Shown here: positions 36,073-43,873 of the stretch, piece by piece
Numbering within the stretch: position 1 is the stretch's first letter
How the letters are laid out: each line of letters opens with the position of its first letter
NCBI GenBank assembly: GCA_001767455.1
Contig: MELC01000038.1
Coordinates: forward strand, 198,553-262,552
Source of the DNA: Acidobacteria bacterium RIFCSPLOWO2_12_FULL_66_21
GTDB taxonomy: Bacteria; Acidobacteriota; Vicinamibacteria; Vicinamibacterales; 2-12-FULL-66-21
DNA: 64,000 bases
Reading direction: 5' to 3'
Translations under genes and position numbers: made by a program
The notes under the pieces: model-generated
The model's input: the letters and a program-made list of their open reading frames with translations, nothing else
What the model was told of the DNA's origin: nothing
The model's database searches: none

Positions 36073-39000
36073 ATGACCAGACGCGTCACGCTCTCGATGG
36101 CCTCCCTTGCTCTCACCCTGGGGCTCGCCCACGTCGCCACCCAGGAACAGATCACGAAAACCACCCTGTACCTCGTCGCGACGGCCCACCTCGACTCGCA
36201 GTGGAACTTGACCGTGCAGGACAGCATCCGGCAGTTCGTGCCGGACACCTTCCGGACCAACATCGCCTTCTTCAAGAAATACCCGCACTACCGGTTCACG
36301 TGGGAAGGCGCCATCCACTACATGTGGTTCAAGGAGTACTACCCGGACGAGTGGGCCGAAGTGCAGAAGTACGTCGCCGAGGATCGGTGGCGCCTGGCCG
36401 GCTCGTGGATCAACGCCGTCGACGTGAACATGCCGTCCCCCGAGTCGCTGTTCCGCCAGACGCTCTACGCGCAGCGCTTCTTCCAGCAGGAGTTCCAGAA
36501 GAAGCCGCGCGACATCTACCTGCCGGACTGCTTCGGCTTCCCGTTTTCGCTGCCGTCGATCGCCGCGCACTCCGGCCTCCTCTCCTTCTCGACGCAGAAA
36601 CTCACCTGGGGACGCCCCATTCCGTTTCCGATCGGCCGGTGGAAGGGGGTGGACGGGAGCGAGATCGTCGCGGAGCTGAACCCGGGCAGCTACGGCACGC
36701 GCATCACCCAGGACATCACGCCGCAGTCCACCAACGGCAGCACGAGCGCCGGGGCCCGCCCGTACTGGACGAGCGATCCCACGCCGGTCGGGAACGGCCG
36801 CGCCCTCGAGTTCAAGTACTTTGGCACGGGGGACGTCGGCGGCGGTCCGACCGAGCAGTCCGTGCAGATGGTCGAAAAGGCGCTCGCGAACCCGAATCCC
36901 TCGCTGGAGATTCGGGACACCTCGCCCGACCAGCTCGTGAAGGATCTGACGCCGCAGGAGCGCGCCGCGCTGCCCGTCTACAACGACGAGCTGATCCTGA
37001 AAACGCACGGCACCGGGTGCTACACGTCGCAGGCCGCGATGAAGACGTTCAACCGGCAGAACGAGCGGCTGGCCGACAACGCCGAACGCGCGTCGGTGGC
37101 GGCGCAGTATTTCGCGGGCCTGCCGTATCCGTCCGACCGCCTCCGCGAGGCGTGGGTACGGTTCCTGTGGCACCAGTTCCACGACGACCTGACGGGCACG
37201 TGCATTCCGCAGGCGTATCTGTTCTCCTGGAACGACGAGCTCGCGTCGCTGAACCAGTTCGCGGGCGTGCTCACGAGCGCGACGGGCGCCGTCTCGAGCC
37301 TGCTCGATACGACCGGCCGGGGCGTGCCGCTCGTGGTCTACAACCCGCTGTCGGTGCCGCGCCGCGAGCCGGTCGACGCGACCGTCCGCCTGCCCGCGGC
37401 CGGCGTCGTGCGCGTGACCGACGCGGTCACCGGTCGCGCGGTCCCCGCGCAGGTCGTGGGCAAGGGTCCCGACGGCACGCACATCGTCTTTCTCGCGGAC
37501 GTTCCGTCGGTCGGCTTCCGCGTGTTCCACGTGGGCCAGGGCGTCAGCCCGGCCCCACCTGTGACGGTCGAGGCCGAGAGGCCAGCCCCTCAGGTCAGGG
37601 CTGAAGCCCCGACCCACCTCAAGGTGACACCGAATTCCCTCGAGAACAACCGGATCTCCGTGAAGATCGACGCCAACGGCGACATCGCGTCGATGTACGA
37701 CAAGGACGCCAAGCGCGAGCTGCTGAAGGCGCCGATCATGTTGGAACTGCGCGACAACCCCTCGCCGCCGTGGCCCGCGTGGGAAGTGCTGTACGACACC
37801 GTGCAGGCGCCGGCCCGCGAGTACGTCGCCAACCCGACGGTGAAGGTGATCGAGCGCGGCCCGGTGCGCGTGGGCCTGGAGATCACGCGGCACGCGGCCG
37901 GTTCCACCTTCGTCCAGCGCGTCCGGCTGGCGGAAGGGGGCGATCGCGTGGACGTCGAGAACGTGGTGGACTGGCGGTCGCCGAACTCGCTGCTGAAGGT
38001 CTCGTTCCCGTTGACCGCGTCCAACCCGAAGGCCACCTACGACCTCGGCGTCGGGACGATCGACCGGACCAACAACGATCCCGACAAGTACGAAGTGCCG
38101 GCGCAGAAGTGGGCGGACCTCACGGATGCGGCCGGGTCGTTCGGCGTCGGGATCATCAACGACAGCAAATATGGGTGGGACAAGCCCGCAGACGACACGC
38201 TGCGCCTGACGCTGATCCACACGCCCCGCCCGCGCACGAGCTACACCTATCAGAGCAGCAACGACCTCGGCAGGCATTACTTCGTGTACGCGATCGCGGG
38301 GCACGCCGGCGACTGGCGCCGGGGACGCCTGCCGTCGCGCGCCGCGGCGCTCGACCAGCCGCTCGTCGCGTTCCAGGCCGACGCGCATCCGGGCGCGCTC
38401 GGCCGCGGCGTATCGCTGCTGACGCTCGACGACATGAGCGGCCAGGTCGCGGCGGTGGCGCTGAAGAAGGCGGAAGACTCCGACGAGATCGTCGTGCGGC
38501 TGCAGGAACGCTACGGCAGGCCGGCGCGCACCACGCTGCGCTTCGCGGGGGCCATCACCGCGGCGCGCGAGGTCAACGCGGCTGAGGAGCCGATCGCGGA
38601 CATCCGCCTCCCCTCCGGACGCGGCGGGGCGGCGGCGACCTCGGCGCAGACGCTCGCGATCGAGTTGAAGCCGTATCAGCCGCGCGCGATCGCCGTCCGC
38701 CTCGTCCCGGCGGTGGCAGGCGCGTCGGCGGATGTCGTCACCGGCGGCGGCGGACGCGGCGCGGCGCCCGTACCGCCCGCGGCGCCGTTGAAAGGACCCG
38801 AGCGCGCGTCAGCGGCGATCCCGCTCCCCTTCAATCTCGACGGCATGTCCACCGACGCCAATCGCGGGGACGGGGACTTCGACGGCGCGAAGCACACGCT
38901 CGCCGGCGAGCTCCTGCCGCAGCAGCTCACGCTCGACGGCGTCACGTTCACGCTTGGCAGTCACGAGCCGGGCGCGAAGAACGTCCTCGTCCCCAAAGGA

Positions 39001-39570
39001 GAGACGATCACGCTCCCCGAGGGGCACTTCAATCGCGTGTACGTGCTGGCAGCCGCGGTGGGCGGCGACGTGCCCGCGTCGTTCGGCGTGGGCGCCTCGG
39101 TCAGAAACGTCCTCGTTCGCGAGTGGCAGGGTCCGGTCGGGCAGTGGTGGAGCCGGTTGAAGGAGCCGTCCGCGCTGCGCGAGCCGTTCGTGCCGGCGCC
39201 CCGCGGCGCGTCCGCCGTCAGCACGACCCCCTCGCAGCAGGAAATCCAGGCCGGGCTCGTCGTCTCGTGGAACCCGTCAACCGGCGAGGTCACCGGGATC
39301 GAGAACATCCGGCCGGGGTTCGTGAAGCGCGACGAGATCGCGTGGATTGGGACGCATCGCCACGGCGCGACGAGCAACCAGATCTACGTCGCCAGCTACG
39401 TGTTCCTCTACCCGATTGACGTGCCGGCGGGCGCGCGGACCCTTCGGCTGCCGTCGAGCGACAAGCTGCGGATCCTGGCGGTGAGCGCGGTGCGCGAGCC
39501 GCCGCGCGTCACCCCGGCGTCGCTGCTCTACGCTCCCGACCTGCCGGACCCCGCGGTCCGCAAGAAATAA
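36073..39570 (+). CDS. GH38 alpha-mannosidase, exported
   Basis: An 1165-residue glycosidase that removes alpha-linked mannose. A signal peptide (SMASLALTLGLAHVA) is present. The metal-binding ATAHLDSQWN and the nucleophile Asp in YLPDCFGFPFSLPSI (about 153-165) identify the family; the C-terminal half has the family beta domains (to about 860) and a long extra region ending DLPDPAVRKK. GH38 with signal peptide suggests a periplasmic or secreted enzyme. It is the single gene facing the Rbs-type transporter, and together they could take up mannosides. Confidence 0.93.
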   Translation: MTRRVTLSMASLALTLGLAHVATQEQITKTTLYLVATAHLDSQWNLTVQDSIRQFVPDTFRTNIAFFKKYPHYRFTWEGAIHYMWFKEYYPDEWAEVQKYVAEDRWRLAGSWINAVDVNMPSPESLFRQTLYAQRFFQQEFQKKPRDIYLPDCFGFPFSLPSIAAHSGLLSFSTQKLTWGRPIPFPIGRWKGVDGSEIVAELNPGSYGTRITQDITPQSTNGSTSAGARPYWTSDPTPVGNGRALEFKYFGTGDVGGGPTEQSVQMVEKALANPNPSLEIRDTSPDQLVKDLTPQERAALPVYNDELILKTHGTGCYTSQAAMKTFNRQNERLADNAERASVAAQYFAGLPYPSDRLREAWVRFLWHQFHDDLTGTCIPQAYLFSWNDELASLNQFAGVLTSATGAVSSLLDTTGRGVPLVVYNPLSVPRREPVDATVRLPAAGVVRVTDAVTGRAVPAQVVGKGPDGTHIVFLADVPSVGFRVFHVGQGVSPAPPVTVEAERPAPQVRAEAPTHLKVTPNSLENNRISVKIDANGDIASMYDKDAKRELLKAPIMLELRDNPSPPWPAWEVLYDTVQAPAREYVANPTVKVIERGPVRVGLEITRHAAGSTFVQRVRLAEGGDRVDVENVVDWRSPNSLLKVSFPLTASNPKATYDLGVGTIDRTNNDPDKYEVPAQKWADLTDAAGSFGVGIINDSKYGWDKPADDTLRLTLIHTPRPRTSYTYQSSNDLGRHYFVYAIAGHAGDWRRGRLPSRAAALDQPLVAFQADAHPGALGRGVSLLTLDDMSGQVAAVALKKAEDSDEIVVRLQERYGRPARTTLRFAGAITAAREVNAAEEPIADIRLPSGRGGAAATSAQTLAIELKPYQPRAIAVRLVPAVAGASADVVTGGGGRGAAPVPPAAPLKGPERASAAIPLPFNLDGMSTDANRGDGDFDGAKHTLAGELLPQQLTLDGVTFTLGSHEPGAKNVLVPKGETITLPEGHFNRVYVLAAAVGGDVPASFGVGASVRNVLVREWQGPVGQWWSRLKEPSALREPFVPAPRGASAVSTTPSQQEIQAGLVVSWNPSTGEVTGIENIRPGFVKRDEIAWIGTHRHGATSNQIYVASYVFLYPIDVPAGARTLRLPSSDKLRILAVSAVREPPRVTPASLLYAPDLPDPAVRKK

Positions 39571-39675
39571 GGGGGCTGCCACACCTCCGCTGCAAAAGGG
39601 GGGCTGCCACACTTCTCCCGTCAGAAGTGTGGCTGTCCCCTTATTTCGCGAGAAGTGTGGCTGTCCCCCTTTTGA
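39571..39675. repeat. Inverted/direct repeats with CTGCCACAC / GTGTGGCTG
   Basis: GGGGCTGCCACACTTCT, then AGAAGTGTGGCTGTCCCC 40 bases later, and again AGAAGTGTGGCTGTCCCCC; a first half copy GGGGGCTGCCACACC follows the mannosidase stop. The middle pair can form a strong hairpin and may terminate transcription. Function as REP-type element is inferred. Confidence 0.7.
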
Positions 39676-39687
39676 TATCCTCACCGT

Positions 39688-40479
39688 GTGACCGAGTCCG
39701 ACCTGGATCGCCTGTTCCAGCTGCCGCCCGAGGAGTTCACGGCGGCCCGGAACGATCTGGTCAGGCGCGGCGGCGGCGACGCGGCCGCCCTCCGGCGGTT
39801 GCGCAAGCCGCCGGTGGCCGCCTGGGCGGTCAACCAGCTCTATTGGAAGCGCCGCGCGACGTACACGGCGCTCATCGACGCCGCTGCGGACCTGCGGCGG
39901 ACACACAAGGCGGTGCTTGGCGGCCGCCAGGGCGATCTGCGCGCGGCGACGAAAGCGCACGACGCGGCGCTCGACACGGCGATCAAGACCACGATGAAAC
40001 TGCTGCGCGAGGGAGGACATCCCGCCAGCGATGCCACGCGCCAGGCGATCGTCTCGACCCTGCGTGCGCTGCCGGCGGATGCGCCGCCTGGACGCCTGGA
40101 GCACGTGCTGCAGCCGGGCGGGTTCGAAATGCTGTCGGGGATGACGGTCCGAGGCCGGGCCTCCCCCGCCGCGCCGAAGCCGCCGGCACCGAAGGCGTCC
40201 GCGGCCTCGAAGCGCTCGCACGAAGAACCGGACGGGAGAGCCGAGAAGCAGAGAATCGCCCGCCAACGGGAGGCAGCGGCCGCCGCCGCGCATGCGCGGC
40301 GCGAGGCGGAGCAGGCCGCCCGCCGCGCCGAGTTCGAGCGCGCCCGCGCGGCACGCGAGGTCGAAAAGGCCGACGCGCGCGTCGAAGAGGCGCGCGCGGA
40401 TCTCGATCGCGCCCGCGAGGCGCTGGCGAAGGCCCAGGCGGCCGCCGCCGCGGCCAGGCGGGGCCTGAAGAATCTGTGA
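39688..40479 (+). CDS. Coiled-coil protein of unknown function
   Basis: GTG start. The 263 residues include a compact N-terminal part (LFQLPPEEFTAARNDLVRR, PVAAWAVNQLYWKRR) and from about residue 170 to the end a long alanine/glutamate/arginine helix with heptad spacing (REAEQAARRAEFERARAARE), expected to be coiled coil. No enzyme motif or signal peptide. The AWAVNQL motif recurs in some actinobacterial and acidobacterial hypothetical proteins as I recall, but no function is known to me. Confidence 0.75.
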   Translation: MTESDLDRLFQLPPEEFTAARNDLVRRGGGDAAALRRLRKPPVAAWAVNQLYWKRRATYTALIDAAADLRRTHKAVLGGRQGDLRAATKAHDAALDTAIKTTMKLLREGGHPASDATRQAIVSTLRALPADAPPGRLEHVLQPGGFEMLSGMTVRGRASPAAPKPPAPKASAASKRSHEEPDGRAEKQRIARQREAAAAAAHARREAEQAARRAEFERARAAREVEKADARVEEARADLDRAREALAKAQAAAAAARRGLKNL

Positions 40480-40485
40480 ATCCTC

Positions 40486-42117
40486 CTACGCCCAGTTCGC
40501 GCGATCGAGGAACGTGCGCGGCTCCAGGGGCTTGCCGGCCGGGTGCCGCCGCGCTTCGCGCCGCGAGGTCCACAGCAGCAGCGGGCCGAGCGTGCGGTTG
40601 ATCGTCGTGGACCAGCCCCCCAGCTCCCGCTCCATCTCGAGCCGCACCTCGCGGATCTGGAGGCTCACGCGCTGGTTGGTCCGCCGCAGGTATTTCTCCA
40701 TCGCCCACAGCGCGGCGCCGTAAGTGGTCCGCAGCTTCGCCGCGTCGGTGGCCATCCGCTGGCGGACGCGCGCGTCAGGATACGCCGAGTACATCTTCCA
40801 CCGCTGCAGCAGCGTGCGCGTCAGCCGGTACAGGCTCGGGCCGTTGCGCTCGTAATCGAGCCGGAACGCGTGATCGAGAAACGCCTTCGACTCGTCGCGC
40901 GAGATGGCCGCGTGCCTGAAGTTGAACTTGTACTGTCCGTGGATATCGGCCAGGTCCACGTCGGGCAGCATCCGCCCTTCCTGCGCGACCGTCTCGTGCA
41001 GCGGCGTCCCGGGCATCGGCGTGTACAGCATGAACTGGTGGAAGACGGCGTCGTGCGCGACGGCGCGGTCGATGTCGTGCCCGATGTTCTGCGGCGTCTG
41101 GTGCTCCAGCCCGATGATGCTCGATCCGAGCACGCAGATCCCGTGCGCCTGCAGGTCGCGGACGAGATCGATCGTGTCCGCTCCCTTCAGCTTCTCGTAC
41201 GCGCTCGCACTGGACTCCAGCCCGAGCCAGATCCAGTCGATGCCCAGCTCGACGAGCTGGTTCATGTCGTACTTGCGGATCGCGTTCGCCGACGAGAACA
41301 CGTACATCGACCACGACTTCTTGTGCGTCTTCATGCACTCCAGCAGCTGGAGCGCGCGCTTCTTGTACAGCAGGAAGTTCTCGTCCATCATGAAGAACGA
41401 GTTCACGTTGAGCGCCTTCTCGGCCTCGCACATGATCTCGAACAGCTCTTCGCCCGTCTCGTAGAAGTTGACGAATCTCCCCTTGCCGCCGAAGAACGCG
41501 GAGGTCGTACAGAAGTTGCAGCCCATCGGACACCCGACCGACGGAATGATCGTCGCGGAGCGTCCGCCCTCGGTGCCCATCCCCATGATCCGGAAGCCGA
41601 ACGACGAGGGAATCACCGGATGCTTCACCGGGCGGTCGGGATCCTCGCCGAGGAACGCGCGCAGCCAGCGGACGCCTTCCCCCTTGACGATGTGATCGGC
41701 GTCGATGAGGGTCTCGAGGTCCTCGATCGCGGCCACGTGCCCGCCGACCACGATCGTGGAGGCCGGCGAATGTTCGCGAACCAGCCGGCACATCTCCTTC
41801 ACCTTCCACACATTGACGACGATCCCGGAGATGCCGACGATGTCGTACTGGTTGTCGGTGAGTTCCTTCACGAAGCGCTCGCGCGTCGGAAAGTCCAGGA
41901 CGGTGCACGGCGCCGTCACGTTGTGCTGCAGGAACATCAGCCCCCAGGTCCGGTGGAACATGCGCAGCGAGAACGGCCCCTGCTCGCGCGTCACCTGGTT
42001 GTGATACAGCTCCACCGGGTTGATCGTCCGCGACCCGAACTCGTCATCGACCGCGAAGGGCTTGAAGACGGACGTCAGGAGAATGCGGGCCTGGGTGCCT
42101 TTAGGATGTCTGACCAT
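40486..42117 (-). CDS. B12-binding radical SAM protein
   Basis: A 543-residue enzyme. An N-terminal cobalamin-binding-like domain (ILLTSVFKPFA, DIVGISGIVVNVWKVKEM, IVVGGHVA) precedes a radical SAM domain with the cluster cysteines C196, C200 and C203 in SVGCPMGCNFCTTSAFF and a TIM-barrel-like core (DENFLLYKKRALQLLECM, IWLGLESSASAYEKLKG). Such proteins methylate or rearrange unreactive carbons; substrate is unknown. ATG chosen because it opens the family N-terminus (MVRHPKGTQARILLTSV); the longer frame begins in repeat-like DNA. Confidence 0.9.
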   Translation of the reverse strand: MVRHPKGTQARILLTSVFKPFAVDDEFGSRTINPVELYHNQVTREQGPFSLRMFHRTWGLMFLQHNVTAPCTVLDFPTRERFVKELTDNQYDIVGISGIVVNVWKVKEMCRLVREHSPASTIVVGGHVAAIEDLETLIDADHIVKGEGVRWLRAFLGEDPDRPVKHPVIPSSFGFRIMGMGTEGGRSATIIPSVGCPMGCNFCTTSAFFGGKGRFVNFYETGEELFEIMCEAEKALNVNSFFMMDENFLLYKKRALQLLECMKTHKKSWSMYVFSSANAIRKYDMNQLVELGIDWIWLGLESSASAYEKLKGADTIDLVRDLQAHGICVLGSSIIGLEHQTPQNIGHDIDRAVAHDAVFHQFMLYTPMPGTPLHETVAQEGRMLPDVDLADIHGQYKFNFRHAAISRDESKAFLDHAFRLDYERNGPSLYRLTRTLLQRWKMYSAYPDARVRQRMATDAAKLRTTYGAALWAMEKYLRRTNQRVSLQIREVRLEMERELGGWSTTINRTLGPLLLWTSRREARRHPAGKPLEPRTFLDRANWA

Positions 42118-42324
42118 GTACGCATGATAGGCGTCCGGGATGGCTGGAAACCGTTGTGACGAAACGATTACAACTGCCGGGAATCCGGCGCCGTTCGTTC
42201 GTTCAGCGGTTCCGGGTGCTTCGGCGTTCCGCCGCCTTCTGCGTGCACCCTTCCTTCTACGTTCCACCTTCTACGTTCTACCTTCTACGTGTTCGCACGG
42301 TCACCCCAGCATTATCGCGGCCGT

Positions 42325-42410
42325 TGGAGCTGGAATCTGGAATTTGGAGTTTGGAATCAGTTTGGAATTTGGAGTTTGGAGTTTGGAGTTTGGAGTTGGG
42401 ACTTGGGCGT
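42325..42410. repeat. GGAGTTT / GGAATTT simple repeat array
   Basis: About 85 bases of GGAATTTGGAGTTTGGAGTTTGG words. The 540-base stretch from 42118 to 42654 is otherwise without a credible gene; it must hold promoters for the radical SAM gene (minus) and GGDEF gene (plus), but none is clear to me. Confidence 0.7.
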
Positions 42411-42654
42411 GGTCGCCAGACACGTCAGTAAAGGCTGAGTTTTTTCCGCAAAAGTGTAGGAAAGTTCCGCCTTGGCTCGAATCCCGACGCGCCGCGAGAT
42501 CGCGCGGGGATGTTGCGCGGATCGGGCAGCCGGCGCGATTCTGGGCGTTTTCTCACGTGTTTTCGCCGATCCGTTCGCCCTCGCTTCAGGTCCCACTCCG
42601 CGCGACCCCAATGGTCGCGTTCGGCACATCCCTTGATGTATCGGACAGCGCGAC

Positions 42655-43629
42655 ATGGCCATGGCCCAGGTGTTCCCCGCCGGCGATCTCGACCCGCGTG
42701 GTGTCGACACCCGCCCGCCGCGGAGCGTCGCCGACCTGCGCTCGTGGGTGCGCGATCGGCTTGGGCTCGACGAAGGCAGCGAGTCGGAGCTCTTTCACGC
42801 GATCGAGACGGTCGTCGCGAGCCAGCGGCAGCTCGTCGAGGAGTCGAAGCACGAGGCCATCCGCGCGCTGTCCGAAGGGTTTGCCGACAAGATGGCGCGG
42901 CTGCAGGGGCAGCTGACCGAGAAGGACGTGACGGTCAGCAACATCGCCCGGTACTTCGAGGAGGTGGTGGCCGAGCTGACCGAGAAGTCGCACCGCGACC
43001 CGAAGACCAAGCTGCTCAACTTCGACTGGTTCATGGAGCGGGTCGAATCCTTCCTCGCCGTCGAGCAGCGCGTGCGCTGGTGCGGCGTGGGGGTGGTCGA
43101 CATCACGAGCTTCAAGTCGTACAACGACACGCTCGGGCACAACGTCGGCGACAAGATCATCGAGCGCGTCGCGCACATCCTGTCCGACCAGATCCGCTCC
43201 GAGGACTTCCTGGCGCTCGAGCGCGGCGGCGAGGCGCGCGACCTCCACGCGCGGTTCGGCGGCGACGAGTTCTGCTTCCTTATTCCCGACCTGCCCGGGT
43301 GCCTCGAGGCGGTGGAGATCGCCGAGCGGTTCAAGGAAGCGGTCGAAGCGCACGACTGGAGCCGCGACGATCGACGGCTGGCCGCGCGGCCGGTCCGCGT
43401 CGACGTCGGCGTGGTCTGCCTGCGCCTGGGCGCCGTCGCGGAGCGGCGCGGCGTGGCGCGCAAGCTCGCGACCGAGCTCATTCACCGTGCGGACCAGTTG
43501 ATGTACGACGCCAAGGGACGCAAGGCGGATCACGTGCACCCGACCGCCGTGCGCGTCCAGCATGGCGGCCTCGTGGACATTCCCGCCGCGTTCGACACGC
43601 GCGCCAGGGCGGTCGCCACCCGCTCCTGA
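42655..43629 (+). CDS. Diguanylate cyclase (GGDEF)
   Basis: A 324-residue cytoplasmic protein. A helical N-terminal region of about 120 residues (coiled-coil, QRQLVEESKHEAIRALSEGFADKM) precedes the GGDEF domain (about 122-300), with HRDPKTKLLNFDWF, SYNDTLGHNVGDKII and the catalytic RFGGDEFCFLI. The RxxD product-inhibition site before it reads EARD, so feedback inhibition is probably absent. It makes cyclic di-GMP from two GTP. No membrane segment; input domain unknown. Confidence 0.92.
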   Translation: MAMAQVFPAGDLDPRGVDTRPPRSVADLRSWVRDRLGLDEGSESELFHAIETVVASQRQLVEESKHEAIRALSEGFADKMARLQGQLTEKDVTVSNIARYFEEVVAELTEKSHRDPKTKLLNFDWFMERVESFLAVEQRVRWCGVGVVDITSFKSYNDTLGHNVGDKIIERVAHILSDQIRSEDFLALERGGEARDLHARFGGDEFCFLIPDLPGCLEAVEIAERFKEAVEAHDWSRDDRRLAARPVRVDVGVVCLRLGAVAERRGVARKLATELIHRADQLMYDAKGRKADHVHPTAVRVQHGGLVDIPAAFDTRARAVATRS

Positions 43630-43680
43630 CGGTTGCCGGGCCCGGTGGGCCGGTGCTAAACTTAAGAGCTTCCCTCTATG

Positions 43681-43755
43681 GTGGGTGTAGCTCAGTGGTA
43701 GAGCGCCGGACTGTGGCTCCGGAAGTCGCGGGTTCGAACCCCGTCATCCACCCCA
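43681..43755 (+). tRNA. tRNA-His (GTG)
   Basis: Acceptor arm GTGGGTG pairs with CATCCAC, discriminator C, encoded CCA. Anticodon loop CTGTGGC holds GTG. The base before the acceptor is G, available as G-1, and the discriminator is C73, both specific to histidine tRNA. D-arm GCTCAGTGGTAGAGC and T-arm GCGGGTTCGAACCCCGT are normal. Confidence 0.97.
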
Positions 43756-43873
43756 CTTTCCTTCTTCAGTTCCTTCAACAGTTTGGCGTCGTTCGCGGAG
43801 GGCTTTTGAGCGGTGTTCCCATGCTCGTCCAAGCGCGATCTTGAAAGATCCGCCAGTCTGCGAGTGACGCGAG

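Noticed and set aside
35947..38388. An 813-codon minus frame over the alpha-mannosidase
   Set aside because: Antisense shadow; motifs of GH38 are on the plus strand.
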